From Microstegium vimineum (Eukaryota; Streptophyta; Magnoliopsida; Poales; Poaceae), in assembly GCA_022036555.1 (NCBI GenBank), contig CM039127.1, positions 52,278,122 to 52,342,121 on the forward strand: a stretch of 64,000 bases of DNA, written 5' to 3'. Position 1 is the first letter of the stretch. Every line of letters starts with the position of its first letter. The notes under the pieces were generated by a model, which did not search any database, was not told where the DNA came from, and was given only the letters and a program-made list of their open reading frames with translations. The position numbers and the translations under genes were made by a program. Shown piece by piece: positions 1 to 12,630 of the stretch.

Positions 1-369
1 ACTTACCGCGGACGATTCATCATCAACCAACACAAATACTAGTACGTATTAACAAATCAGAGATATTTTGAATTCAATTTTTTTTGTTTATTAGAGAGAG
101 AAGAAGAAAGGGAGAGCGACAGACAGAGGGGGGAGTGTCGATAAAAAGGCGTAAACCCATCGCCACTCTTTCCCCATTCCACGCTGCTCCCGGCCCCGGA
201 CCCGGCACCTTCCTCCTCCCCTCCCCACTTCGCCGCCGGCCGGCGGGTGGAGTCGGGCCGGAGCAGCCGCTCTCCTCCCTCCGTTACCTTACCGGCTTAC
301 CCCAAAAAAGAAAAAAAAATATTAGTACCAAGCAAGCGAGCCGCCGGCAGCTCGGGGAGGCAGGCAGCC

Positions 370-759
370 ATGGGGCACGGCGTGAGCTGCGCCCGCACCG
401 GCGACGAGCACGACTACTTCCGCGCGGCGCAGGTCGGGGACATCGACGCCCTGGACGCGCTCCTCTCCGCCGACCCTTCCCTCGCCCTCCGCGCCACCCT
501 CTACGACCGCCTCTCCGCTCTCCACATCGCCGCCGCCAATGGCCGCCTCGAGGTCCTCTTCCTCTGCTCTCTGCTCCTCCTCCACCGACGGCCAGCCAAC
601 CACCTCGCTCGCTCACCTCTCTCCATCTCCTTCCTGCAGGTACTGTCCTTGATCTTGGATCACGGGGTGCCGCCGGACGCGGTGAATCGCCACAAGCAGG
701 TGCGGGATCCCAATCCTATCAAGCCTCTCTTTTTTCTTCCTCCCTTTTGCAGCTCCCAA

Positions 760-822
<63 letters not shown>

Positions 823-3016
823 GGCTACCTGTTTCAAAATCTCCCTTCCTTTTTTTCTATATCCCCTTCAATCAAATCAAACCAACACGGACGGACAAAA
901 AAAATCTCATCTTTTTCTCCCTGCTTTGCTTCGCTTGTTTTTCTCTGTCCAGACTCCACTGATGCTGGCGGCGATGCACGGCAAGATCGACTGCGCGCTC
1001 AAGCTCCTACACGCCGGCGCCAATGTGAGCAGAGCTTCCCAACTCCTCGCTGCTATGCTCAGGCAGCTCAGCAAGCTAACTAACCTTGGCGCTGTCCGAT
1101 CTGTGGCTATGCATGTCAGATCCTGATGTTCGACTCCCTAAACGGACGAACCTGCCTACACCACGCGTCCTACTTCGGCCACATCGACGTCCTACAAGCC
1201 ATCCTCACGGCGGCGCAGACCACGCCGGTGGCCGACTCATGGTGAGTCGACCTTCGGTTCTTCTCCTTTCCTCGTGTCGGCGACGGCTCAGCTGCCGCCT
1301 GTCGCCCGCCGGCGACATACAACGACGGCTCACTGGCTGATGTCGAAGCTTGTGTGTGCTGCACAGGGGTTTCGCGAGGTTCGTCAACGTCAGGGACGAC
1401 CACGGCGCCACGCCGCTCCACCTCGCCGCCAGACAAGGTCGTCCTGCCTGCGTGCAGACGCTGCTCGAGAACGGCGCCATTGTCTCCGCCTTGACCGGAT
1501 CCTACGGGTAGGCACCGCACAACAAATACTCTTGTCTTGTCGTGTGGTCGTCGGTCTCCTCTCCTTTTGCAGAGCAGAGCACCCATGTGGCCGGCCATGC
1601 ATGTATATGATTGATTGATTGATTGATTGATTGCTCGCCGCCGCCGCCGCTGCAGGTTCCCCGGTAGCACGTCGCTGCATCTGGCCGCTCGTAGCGGGAA
1701 CCTGGACTGCATCCGGAAGCTGCTCGCTTGGGGAGCGGATCGTCTTCAGAGGGACTCAGCAGGGTGAGCACCACACCACACCTCTGTCTTTGTCTTCGTG
1801 CAGAAGATCGTCTTGTTGTTTCAGTGTGTAGATTTGTGTGGGTCTGTCTGACGAACAAGAACAAATATGTGGGTCCCACATTGAACACAACCGGTCTGGT
1901 GGAGAGAGTCAGTCATCAACCACTTGCTGGATTCTCATTTGCATGTGGAGTCATCAACCACTTGCCCAATTCACATTTGAAAAAAAAAAATCAACGAGAG
2001 TCCAGTTGCTGACGACCCCGTGTAGTTCTCCAATTGCGCTTTTGATCAACGGATGGATGGAAATGGCTTGCTGCTCATATCCTTTCCACTAGATTTTCTA
2101 GAGTTAAAATCGTTTCCACTAGATCTTACAGGTAGGGAATTAATTGTTTGGGTGCCCCCTGCCTGCAGGAGGATTCCTTATGCTGTTGCGCTGAAACGCA
2201 ACCACGGGGCGTGCGCGGCGCTGCTGAACCCTACGTCGGCGGAGCCCATGGTGTGGCCTTCCCCACTCAAGTTCATCAGCGAGCTCGACCCGGAGGCGAA
2301 GGCGCTCCTGGAAGCGGCCCTGATGGAAGCCAACAGGGAGAGGGAGAAGATGATCCTGAAGGGCACAAAGTATTCCCCGCCGTCATCGCCTTCCCCTTGC
2401 GGCGAGCATGAGAATGATGCTGATGCCATTGACGATGCGTCCTCGGAGGTATGCTTGTTGTTCAGTGCTGCTTTCTGTGACAATTGTGATCATCATCTGG
2501 TAGTTCATTGCTGTGTGTTGGCTTGCAAATGAATTGATCTCGGTCACTCACTTCACTTCACTCCAATGACAGGCGAGCGACGCCGAGCTATGCTGCATCT
2601 GCTTCGACCAGGCATGCACGATCGAGGTGGAGGACTGCGGGCACCAGATGTGCGCGCCATGCACGCTAGCGCTATGCTGCCACAGCAAGCCCAACCCTAC
2701 AACGCTGACGCTACCAACGCCGGCCTGCCCGTTCTGCCGCGGCAGCATCTCGCGGCTGCTGGTGGCGAGGGCAAGCACCGCCGCGTCGTCCAACGACGCT
2801 GCCGACATCGACAAGGCCGCCGCCGCGTCCTCCCCGCAGCTCGTCCGGCGGCGGTCCCGGCGGTCGCATAACCTCAGCGACGGCGGGAGCAGCAGCTTCA
2901 AGGGGCTGTCGTCCGCCGTGGCTGGGTCGTTATCGAGGATCGGGCGCGGGTCGAGCCGCATGGCCGACATCGACATCGGTGCCGGTGGCATCGACAAGCC
3001 CGAGCATGACTTGTGA
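370..3016 (+). CDS. XB3 (XBOS32-like): XB3-like ankyrin-repeat RING-type E3 ubiquitin ligase
   Basis: Eight exons join in frame: 370-552, 640-699, 953-1024, 1120-1241, 1367-1507, 1656-1763, 2169-2448 and 2573-3016, all with GT-AG introns. They give 469 residues. The start MGHGVSCARTG is the conserved N terminus of rice XB3 (XBOS32), and a second residue Gly fits N-myristoylation. About residues 10-255 are ankyrin repeats (for example HKQTPLMLAAMHGKIDC, GATPLHLAARQG, STSLHLAARSGNLDC). A C3HC4 RING follows near residues 325-375 (CCICFDQACT, CGHQMCAPC, CPFCRG). The tail is basic and Ser-rich and ends KPEHDL. In rice XB3 binds and is phosphorylated by the immune receptor kinase XA21 and acts as a ubiquitin ligase; that role here is inferred from family membership. 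I see no lesion. A weak AT-rich TATA-like stretch (gataaaaagg) lies near 139, so the 5' UTR could be about 200 nt. Confidence 0.93.
763..820. repeat. (CT)n microsatellite in intron 2 of the XB3-like gene
   Basis: About 29 uninterrupted CT dinucleotides lie in the 253-nt intron between exons 2 and 3. They add to the pyrimidine-rich 3' half of the intron. Length is likely to vary among accessions. Confidence 0.95.
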
Positions 3017-3153
3017 TCGGCAACTGGATCCTGTGAGCAGAGCGCAGGCTGATCGGCCGGCTGGCTTGTGGTAGTGAAGCTGAAGTAGCCATTGCCACTG
3101 GCTTTCTTTCCAAGATGAGGACATCCAAGCAAGCGTGATCCTGGGTTTATATA

Positions 3154-3175
3154 GATATATATATATATATATATA
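3154..3175. repeat. (TA)n microsatellite in the XB3-like 3' UTR region
   Basis: A run of alternating T and A lies about 140 nt after the stop codon of the XB3-like gene, followed by a short (CTA)n run. The rest of 3017-3645 looks like 3' UTR and intergenic DNA, and I see no other feature in it. Confidence 0.85.
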
Positions 3176-3902
3176 AGAGCTACTACTACTACTAAAATAA
3201 GTAGTGTAATCTCTTCTCCTTCTCCCAATGTACCTGTCTGTCTGTCCTATTTTTGGGCGTGCTAGGATTCACTCACCTGGCCATTGCCGTATTCCATTGT
3301 CACCGGCTATAGATTCCATTCCTTCCTTCCCTTCATGTGCTGATGTGCATGAAGCTGTAGTGCTGCTCATGGTTGAGCTGAGCTTGAGGCACAGACATGT
3401 AACACCATCGGTGTGTGTGTGTAAAACTGTCAGTCGGGAGAGAGAGAGAGAATGCACAGAGCTTGCTTTTGGCTTGCCCATTCATGAATTCTCTCCGTTC
3501 ATGGGGCATTTTCCGTAGCAGGCACAGCATGTTGTAGGTCGGGAACTGTGGCTGCCGGCGAGGTTCGACTGGGACTGGTGATCTGCTGAATTCTGAAGGA
3601 GGATAGGCAATGCATGTTGTAGTACAGCAAACTAGCAAAGCAGCAGCGGTGACTAAAGATGGCAACGGGGACCCGATACCTGACGGGTATTAGGGGACGA
3701 GGATGGGATGATATCTCTCCCCGCGGGTATGAAAATGGGCAATAATCTATCCCCAGCGGGTATGGCGGGTTTAGGAACGTTCTTTGTATACCCGTCCTCA
3801 TTACCCGTTGGGGAACCCACTATGGTGTATATATATATATGATATATATGATCAATCAAATAGGTCCAAGAACATATCTCGGACCAGGTCCAGTTAGGTC
3901 CG

Positions 3903-3910
3903 TATAAAAG
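3903..3910 (+). promoter_or_regulatory. Putative TATA box of the hAT-1 transposase gene
   Basis: TATAAAAG lies in the 5' part of the element and is followed by a C-rich, pyrimidine-rich leader, typical of a plant core promoter. It is about 1 kb upstream of the first recognisable transposase codons. The stretch 4088-4560 between them is GC-rich, with imperfect repeats of a GATCC(G/C)GTC-type unit; it may be a first exon or leader, but I cannot assign it a protein. Confidence 0.5.
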
Positions 3911-4876
3911 GAATTGTAACCCTAATCCCTATCCCTCCCGTCCCGTACTCCCGTCGCTCGGCCCTTCAGACCTTCACTGCTTGACATCACAGCTTCACTC
4001 GTCACTCCTTCCTCTCGTAGTCCCTCAGTCCTTACTCCTCACTACCTCTCCCAGTCGGCCAGTTTCCCTCCCGTTGCCGTCGGCTCGTTGCCTTGCGCAG
4101 AGTCGCAGACCCGGTCGCCGCTCGCCACTCGCCGCCATGGAAGTTGCTCGGTGAAGCCCTTCTTCCTCGCCGATGAATTAACCCTTCATTTGCAGTGTTC
4201 GTCTACTGACCCCATCCCTCCTCAAGGGACGCTGCTGCTGCTGCTGAGCCGTCTCCGCCGCCGGATCCATTCATCGCTGACTCCGTGCTGTCAGATCCGG
4301 TCGTCACCGACTCGCTGCTGCCGGATCCCGTCATCACCAACGACGTCACCAACAAAGCTGCAGCCGCATCCAAGAACTTGGTGGATGCTCCGTCTGCACC
4401 TGCAACCGAGAAGAAGAAAGCTCCCCTGCACCTGCTGCCACGAAGAAAAACGCTCCGTCGCCGTCGTCGACCAAAGCCGCCTTCATAGCTGGTGACCCCA
4501 AACGGCTTCCCCGACCACCACCGGCAAAAGGTTCTGACCCGAAGCGCCGCCGCTTGAAGATATCTACTGAGAAGCATTTTTTTTAATTCTCCTACTTGAA
4601 GATATTCTTTCTCATTATTATGTGCAAGTTTAGTTTTAGCACATACCAATTTATTGTCAGCAGCTAGCAATATTTAGATTTTAGTGTTAATAGTTTACCA
4701 ACTAGCAATACTCGGTAGACCAAAAAAATATTGACTGATTTATATACTATTTTGGATTTTAGTGTTAGAAGTTAGCAGCTAGTGCTAGCAATCTTTGAGA
4801 TTTTATCCGCTGGTGTTGTGATTTATGTACTGGGTACCGATTAAATATTCATGTGATTAACTACAGGCTGAAAAAA

Positions 4877-7236
4877 ATGTCAGAAGCTAGTGCAAATAGC
4901 AGCCAGACTCCTATGTCTGAGGGCTCTCAGCCTGAGTCTGAATCGCGCTAGAATCTGTGAACGAATCTGAAGCAATTGAGATAGATGACGATGAAGAGGA
5001 GATTGAAATTGAACCATCAGAAGAGGAAGATGGTGCTGAGGTTGGGTCAAAGAGAAAGCTCACATCTGTTGTTTGGAAGGAGTTCAAGAGAGTTGGGTGG
5101 CATGGAAAAATAAAGGCAAAATGCATTTACTGCAATGCCAAGCTTGGAGGAGAAACAAGGAGTGGGACTAAGCACCTTCACTGTCACTTAAAATCATGCA
5201 CTCTTAGGAAGATTAAGTTGGGAGGAAATAGGAGATTGTCTCAAACATCATTGAGGTTTAGTGCCACTGATGCAGGGACAGTATCTATAGAGAACTACAC
5301 ATTTGATCAAGATGTAGCTAGAAAGGAACTTGCTGCTATGATTGTGCTGCATGAGTATCCCTTGAGCATGGTTAACATGTTGGTTTTAGAAGATTTGTGC
5401 ATGCTCTCCAATCCTTGTTCAAGATTGGCACCAGAAACACATTAAGGTATATATATTGTGACTTTGTACATGATTTGTATGTAGTGTTCTTATACCAATT
5501 ACAATCTATTTTCTAATCTTGTGTGCATATAATTTATTAATTTTAGGAAGTACATACTTGAACAGTATGAAATAGAGAAGAAGAAAGTCATTCAATATAT
5601 GGCTGGAATCAAGTCTAAGGTGGCAATCACTAGTGATATGTGGACTTCTGATAACCAGAAAAGAGGATATATGGCTATCACATCACACTTTATCGATGAG
5701 GCTTGGACTCTAAGAAACATTATCATGAGGTGAGCATAATGATTGTTGGATCTGGTTGCAACTCTGTATAGTGTTGTAATTTACATATTTTTGCATGCTG
5801 CTTATAAAGTTTTCTTGCCTTTTTACAGGTTTATTTATGTGCCAAGTCCACACACTCATAAAGTCATTGGTGATGAACTTTATGACTCTTTTGTTGACTG
5901 GAATATTGATGAGAAGGTATCAACCATCACACTTGATAACTGCAGTTCAAATGATGCAACAATTCCTTACCTTGTTAGAAAGATTGGCAAAACTAAGCTT
6001 CTGACTGATGGAAAGTTTTTACACATGCGTTGTTGTGCTCACATCCTTAATCTAATTGTTCGGGATGGGCTAGAAAAACTGAAAGATGCTATTGAAAACT
6101 TTCGTGATAGCATAGCTTATTGGACAGCCACACCTAAAAAGGTAGAGAAATTTGAGGAGATAGCTAAGTATGTGCATGTTAAAATTGAGAAGAAGATAGC
6201 ATTGGATTGTAAGACAAGATGAAATTCGACTTACATAATGCTTAGTACTGCATTGCCCTACAAGGCTGTTTTCATGAGAGCAAGCCGTGTAGATAGGCAA
6301 TATACTTGCTGCCCCACTGAGGAAGAATTTCAGTTTGTCGTTGATGTGATTGCAAGGCTTAAAATATTTAATGTCATTTCTGTCATGTTCTCTAAAACCA
6401 ACTATGTTACTGGAAACAGTTCTTCTACAAGATTTGTGAGGTTAGAAGTAAAATTAGGGAATGGTCATCTTGTGGCAACCCATTGATAGAAGAAATGTCA
6501 GATAACATGGAAGCCAAGTTCAGAAAATATTGGACAGAAATCTAAGGTCTGATGGGCATTGCCACCCTTCTTGACCCTAGATTTAAACATCACATGTTAC
6601 TGTATTGTTTTGAAGTGTTGCAAGTGGCAAACCCTGATGAAGAGGTTGCTAAAGTGAAGGACACATTGAGTGATTTGATGCTGGAGTATCACACAGATGA
6701 GGATGTAGCTACTAGTAGCAGTACCATCAAACCCACAGTAGCGAACTCAGGATTTCTGTCATCCTTCACTGCACGTGTTGCAAGTACACAACCCTCAGCC
6801 TTGAGGTTTAAATCTGAACTAGATCGGTACTTAGAGGATGAGATGGTGGACATACAGACTGAAGGGTTCAGTGTTTTGTACTGGTGGAAAATTGCAGGAA
6901 CTCGCTATCCTACTTTGAGGATGATAGCTTGGGATATTTTTGTAATTCCTATTACAACTGTTGCTTCAGAATCCGCGTTCAGCACTAGCGGGAGAGTACT
7001 AAGTGATCATCGTAGCAGGCTAACTTCTCAAATGCTAGAGGCTCTAATGTGTTCACAGGATTGGATTAGAAACAAATATAAAGGTTTGTTTGTCGAGCAT
7101 TTTATAGTTTCGTTCTCATGCAATTTAATGTTTTATAGTAAAAAACATGAAAATAATAAACTTTTGTGCAGGAGTCCTCACAGATGAAGGAAAACTTGCT
7201 AGCTTCTGGTCTTGTCTCAATGAAGTCCAAGAGGGA
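4877..7236 (+). pseudogene. BED zinc-finger hAT transposase (RICESLEEPER/DAYSLEEPER type), degenerate
   Basis: The reading starts at an ATG at 4877 but hits a TAG in the Ser/Glu-rich leader near 4948 and resumes in another frame. A BED finger follows near 5100-5210 (KCIYCNAKLGG, then HLHCHLKSC). Family-typical blocks come next: TSDMWTSDNQKRGYMAITSHF, TLDNCSSND, HMRCCAHILNLIVRDGL, LLDPRFKHHML and the C-terminal dimerisation domain (FVIPITTVASESAFSTSGR). Introns fit 5447-5546 and 5730-5828, and one more splice near 7084-7171. Lesions: a frameshift near 5372; TGA at 6220-6222 where the family has Trp in TRWNSTY; a frameshift near 6420; TAA at 6543-6545. It cannot make a full transposase. In the family this protein binds the element ends and catalyses excision; intact relatives also include domesticated genes, but the stops argue against that here. 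Confidence 0.88.
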
Positions 7237-8027
7237 CTTCAGGTAATTGTTTTGGACTACAAAAATTACATTTATGCTTCTTTACTTTGTTTCATTGCAT
7301 ATACTTCAAGAATGCCTACTCAACCACTCATTTGTCATGCTTATGTAGGAGCTGAAACTCTGAGTCCATCGCTCCAATCTTCACTGGATGGTTCCCTTTG
7401 GCAGGACTGCAGGATCAACAATCAAGCATTCAAGCAGGCATGCAATTGCAAGTGCATTTTGTTATGTGCTCACACAACCCAACCACTAACTATTTATGTA
7501 ATAGTCTGGTTTGTAATGTGTGATAACACTGGTGTTGCTGCTTAGAACTTGATGGCATATGTCTACTGGCTGCTTCTATGACTGTGAGCGTCAACCAATG
7601 AGCTCTAAATATGTCTGTATTTTGATGTTGAATTGTTGATGCCTTTAATTCCTTGATGGGATCGAACATCTATGGATCTGTAACTGTAATCTGTTAGGCT
7701 ATGTGGCATTGAACTTGTAGTTGTTAACTCGTTATCAATCAGTTAAGACCTTATGATGCAGACTTGTATTCTCTGTTTATTTTGTTTTTTAAGCTAGAAG
7801 TATTGTTGTTCAGGACATTTTGTTGTGTTATTTATCATGGATTGTTGATTGTACATAGGTTTGTAGTTGGGTGTGGGTACCCGGCGGGTACGAAATCCCC
7901 GGTCGGGGACGGGGACAGGGAAAATAAATCCCCGCGAGCGGGGATGGAATAAATTTTAGTTTGCGGGGAAGAGAACGTTCTGTCAATACCCGTCGGGCAT
8001 GTTCCCGTTGCCAACTTTAGCGGTGAC

Positions 8028-10100
8028 GGCGACGTGAGCTCTAAAGATGGCCCTGCCATGGCATGTGAGCTCTGTCGGTCTGTCTCTCTCCCATGGTGCC
8101 CTGTGTGATGTTGTACTGTAAGTAACGATGCACTGCACTGCAATGGATGGATCCTGGCCGTCTTGTTGCATTGCCTGCCACGCACTGTCAGGGTGATAAT
8201 GGCTGTTCCGTTCGTGAGAGTCCTGTGCCCTGTGATCGGGAGAGTGATGAGCACGGTGGTCCTCCCCGTCGTTGTCCTTGGTGGTGAATCTGCCAAGGAT
8301 ACGCCTGCTCTGGGCTCCGCTCTGGGGATCTGCTCAGCTGCCGGGGAGAAGGGACGGCAATGTACCGGCGAGCCCTAGCTGCGGCTGCGGGCTCTCCCTC
8401 TGTGAGCGGCGGGGCCATGGCCACGGGGCGGCCGGCGGTGGCAGCTGTGGTGCCGCAGGTCCGTGACTGATGATGCACACAGGAACGGTGGTCGTCACTC
8501 GTCACAACGTGTCAGAGGCTCAGAGCAAGCAAGCAGCCTGCACTTATTATGCGCCGTACATTACATAGGCTGCTGTAGCTGTACGGTGGATGGATGGCGA
8601 TGCGTTGCAGTTGCAGCGCCACAGCCAGCAGCCGTAGTACCTGCCACTGTTAAGAAAAAAAAGGAAAAAGTCAAACAGAAAACGCAGGATTTGGGATGGG
8701 GACAGTTGGTTACTCTTTTCTGGAAGATTATATAAGCTTGGGTCAGCTCTTAGGGCACCTTTGAATCCGATTCATGTAAAATTCATATATCTCGTATATA
8801 CGTTCCTAGGCCCATCGCTCTAAAGCATATCTGGCATGCTCCTCTTCTTCTCTAAAGCAAAACAGGGACATGGGACCGTTTCGTCCAAGAAAAAAAACCT
8901 ATCTAGGATTCTTTCGTTCTCATCGCTCTTTGTCACTAAACCAAGCACAACCTTGAATTTAACCAAATATATGATGAAAAGTATCAATGTTGATAATTTA
9001 ATAAGTATAAGTAGACTAACTATTGAATACTATGTTTTTTTTTAATAATGAACTTGCTTGAAGATCTGAATGTTGATGTTTTTCTCACTGTAAATCTAAT
9101 GGAATTTGATATTGTTTAACTCCTTGTAGAAAACAAAAGGTTAGATTTCTAAACTCTTGTTTTTTTTTGAGACGGAGGAAGTGAGTTAGAAGGTTGGGCC
9201 TGCCTACCTGCTACCATGGCGTGTGGAATTCTTGTGCAGTTGGTACCGCAGCCCGAGCTTTGTGCTAGACTAAAAGACGACTACTGCAACAGACAGACAA
9301 ACAAACAAAGAAAAAAAAGCCGTACGTGCAGACTACTGGACGTCTGGTTTGACTGTGGCCGCGCACACCCAGCGTTTTTGCTTGCCAAAGTGAAATATCC
9401 ATGGGACGCGTTTGCAGTTCAAAATGGCGTCATTGACCAAGTGCCTCGTGCCCAGATATTTTTGCCAGCCTTTTCTTTCCTCTTCTGCAGATAGAGGACG
9501 CGTCATCCTATGGTGGTTTATTTTATATAGATGCATGTATGTACTCTAACCTAATCTATCTAATCCCCTTATCAATCAAGGAAAATATCTACTCCGTCCT
9601 AGTAGGCATCGCACACCTCATCATCGGCTGACGAAACTGCTAAACCCAGAACCTGCAGCGGGAAAACGAAGGCGCCGTTTTCATTCATGCATGCATGCAT
9701 GTTGGCACCTCAGTGACCAGATGAGATGGTTCAATTGGCAATGGAATTATCTATTGGTTATCAAATTTTACCATGACAAAGCAAAAGTTGCCAAAATCCG
9801 AATAAAAACATTGACCATATATATATACAGTACTTGCTATATAAAAATGTAATAACATGCCGAATGTGAGACATTGATACATTCTGGTACAGTAGTATTA
9901 TATATAAAATCAAATGGAAGACAAATTCTTAGCTTTCCAAATTTAATTTGACTATCAGCCAATCTCTTTGGCCCTAGCTAGGTCTTTGCGTGCTCAACTT
10001 GACGTTTTCAGCGCATCAGCTATGGCAATTACGCAGTGTGGCTCTGGTTTTCTGGACTAGGACTGCCATCACACATCGTTGCCTTTCTATAGTGGCCGTT
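8028..10100. other. Intergenic DNA without a recognisable gene
   Basis: This stretch follows the hAT-1 element. I find no open frame with a familiar protein. The GC-rich part at 8100-8650 gives overlapping short frames on both strands with unlike translations. An AT-rich part follows, with a GACGGAGGAAGT fragment near 9172 that resembles half of a Stowaway end. A short run of CATG repeats lies near 9687. Confidence 0.6.
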
Positions 10101-10104
10101 GATG

Positions 10105-10740
10105 AAGATGACCCAGCACACACACTCACACTCGACAGTGAGCAGCTAATGCCGCTATCACCTTTGCTTTTTCAGCTCAGCTGAACAATATCAACAATAT
10201 GCAAATCCTTTTCCGGTTTGTCTCACACTTTTAATTTGGTCGTTAAAGTGCGGGGCATTATTACACTATTCTACCTTCAAAGTTGTTAGAACCTGTGCTT
10301 TGGGTTAGAAAGAAAGACCGGATAAGTAGGTTTCGATGACCAATCTTAATCCCAATTTGCCCTTTGAAAAATCCACACTTTACTTGGTCTACAGAGTAGT
10401 TTACTTAGTCTTCTATAATAAAACTCAAGTTTTTCCTAAATTCCAGGAGTTGGAGGCTTGTAGCCTGTTTTTTTTTCTTCCAAGATGATGAAAACGAAAT
10501 TGGTTTCACTTTTGTGGCAAGAAAAGCAGAAGAAAGTTATGTGTATCATTGATACGCCCCATGCGTACCTACAGTTTCTGCAGAGCTGAGAAAGACTGCA
10601 ACGTCCCCAGTTGAGCATGCCAGCATCAACGTACAATATACGGGAGGGGAAAATGAAATGCCACTGCTCTGGATTGCCTTGCTTGACAGCAGCGTCCACA
10701 CCTGAGGCCTGAGCTGATCCATCCTTCGGCAGCGACAGAA
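10105..10740 (-). repeat. Diverged duplicate of the 3' flank of the pectinacetylesterase gene
   Basis: Islands here match 17730-18060 in the same order: an AC-rich tract followed by TCGACAGTGA (10130 versus 17755), TTCCAGGAGTTGG (10440 versus 17797), and a CAGTTGAGCA block with following similarity (10609 versus 17940). The duplicate resumes after the LTR insertion, at 13386-14520. It is non-coding flank, not a gene. AT-rich DNA at 10770-10975, ending in ggggccgtggcccc, may be the remnant of a small transposon that received the LTR. Confidence 0.65.
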
Positions 10741-12060
10741 CCAGCACAATGGAAAAGGGGGAAAGGGGGCCAGTGTAGCTAAACAAAATACAAAGATGAA
10801 CTAAGTATATATATGATATAAATATTTATATAATTATAGAGTTTTTTTTTGTGACAACATATAAAAGTGATTATTATATGAAAGAGAATAAAAGAAACTA
10901 CATTTTTTCTATTTGATCTTACTTTATAGAGGGGATTTAATAAAATTTTGTGGCATAGGGGGCCGTGGCCCCTGCTGTAGGGTCGAGATGGTGGACTAGA
11001 GGGGGGTGAATAGTCTTTTCTAAAACTTAAGCGCAGCGGCAAACCGAAACAAATGCGGAAATAAAACTATCGGTCTAGCCAAGACTACACCCCTCCATCT
11101 ATAACTTTAGCACCTAGCAAAGTATACTAATTGGGCTCACTAAGGTACCAAACTAGGAAGCTCATATAAACAAGTCTAGGTTGTAAGGTCACACAAATCT
11201 AAGCAACTAGTACTCTAAGCACACCGAGAGCTCCTACTCATACTAGTAAGCAAAGCACAAAGCATCTAAGCTCACTAGCAATGCTCTCTAGCAAGACTAC
11301 ACAAGTCAACTAGAGAGCTCAACTTACTTAGCTACACAAACTAAGCAATGTGACTTACAAGGCTACACAAGCCAATAAGCCACTCAAGAGCTACTTCTAA
11401 GCTACACAAGCTAGAAGATAACTAGGAAAGCCACACAAGCTAAACTAGTTACAAGAGCAACAAAGAAACACTAGCACAAGATATGAACAAGTAAATACAA
11501 GCTAGTAAATCGGAGAATGCAAACCACCGAGAAGAGTAGACAAGATTAACACGGTGATTTTTCTCCCGAGGTTCACTTGGTTGCCACCAAGCTAGTCCCC
11601 GTTGTGTCGACCACACGCTTGGTGATTTGGCGGCTAATAGGCGTTCACAAGCCTAGCCCACTAACTCGTGCGCCGCAAGAATCTACCCACAAGTGAGGGT
11701 AGCTCAATGACACGCTCAACTAGAGTTGCTCTTCGCGATCCCCGCGGGGCGAGCACAATACCCCTCACAAGCACTTCTCTGGAGCGCCGCACAATCTTCT
11801 TGCGCGCTTCGACGGATCCACAAGCCACCAAGCCGTCTAGGAGGGGGCAACCTCCAAGAGTAACAAGCACCACGAGCTTGCAAGTCGATCACCTAGTGCC
11901 ACACGAAGCTATCTCTCAAAGCAACGCACTAGAATCGCTCTCTCACACAATCGGATGATCACTATCAAGTGTATGTGAGTTAGAGGGCTATCCAAGCACT
12001 CCTACACAAGCCACAAATGCCCAAGGGTGCTCCACACCAAGCCAAGGACCGGCCAAGGGC

Positions 12061-12068
12061 TATTTATA
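12061..12068 (-). promoter_or_regulatory. TATA box of the solo LTR
   Basis: On the minus strand the sequence reads CTTATAAATAGCCC, a strong plant TATA box. It lies just downstream, in the LTR's reading direction, of the TCCGGA-rich cluster at 12105-12630. The cluster therefore sits where upstream promoter elements would be. Confidence 0.7.
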
Positions 12069-12104
12069 AGCCACGCCTCGAAACTAGCCGTTTTGGCCCA
12101 CTGA

Positions 12105-12630
12105 CTGCACGTCCGGACACACTTTTCACAGGGGGTACGGACCATCAACTGCGTCCGGACCCACCACCTTCCGAGAGCCAACGACTCTGAGTGAGCCTCG
12201 GTCGCAGGCTCCGGACGCGCGCAACGCACCAACCGGACCAATAGCTCTGCGTCCGGTGCCCCAGCCGATTCAAACGGCTTCTTCCCGCGCGCGCCTCTGC
12301 GCGCCACGTGGCTCCGGACGCACGCAACAGTGCGGGTCCGGACCAACACATATAGCGTCCGGAAATATTTCTCCGAGTGCCCGAGCGCACCCGAGAGTGC
12401 CTTCTTCACTTCTTCCACTCCGGACGCAAGTCCGGTCCTCAGTCCGGACTAACACCAGCGTTCGGTTCCTTTCACACAGAGAGCAACAGAGCGCGCCAGA
12501 GCTCCGGACGCGCGTCCGGATCCCTGCGTCTGGACCGCACACCGCGTCCGGATCCTTCTCCTCAGCCGAGCCAGCTAGGGTATGCCTCCGGACCCATCTT
12601 CGATGGTCCGGACCTACACACACCCTGCGT
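12105..12630. repeat. Cluster of the motif TCCGGAC(G) in the solo LTR
   Basis: At least a dozen copies of TCCGGA, usually as CGTCCGGAC or CTCCGGACGC, occur in about 520 bp with irregular spacing (for example near 12111, 12151, 12210, 12311, 12335, 12355, 12418, 12441, 12500, 12543, 12586 and 12604). The core hexamer is palindromic. The spacing is not that of a tandem array. Confidence 0.85.

Larger units (their letters stand above)
3654..8019 (+). mobile_element. Complete hAT transposon with 8-bp target duplication (hAT-1 of this window)
   Basis: The element is 4366 bp. Its left end reads TAAAGATGGCAACGGG and the complement of its right end reads TAAAGTTGGCAACGGG, a 16-bp terminal inverted repeat with one mismatch. 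The exact octamer GCGGTGAC flanks it at 3646-3653 and 8020-8027. An 8-bp duplication and a terminal YARNG (TAAAG) are hAT hallmarks. Subterminal copies of CGGGTA or its complement TACCCG lie near 3684, 3724, 3757, 3789, 3802, 7876, 7885 and 7987, as expected for transposase-binding sites. Inside is a BED-finger hAT transposase gene, now broken. The perfect target duplication shows that neither end has been lost since insertion. Confidence 0.93.

Noticed and set aside
84..1083. Long plus-strand frames over the XB3-like first exons
   Set aside because: They read through introns and the CT repeat; the ankyrin frame requires splicing.
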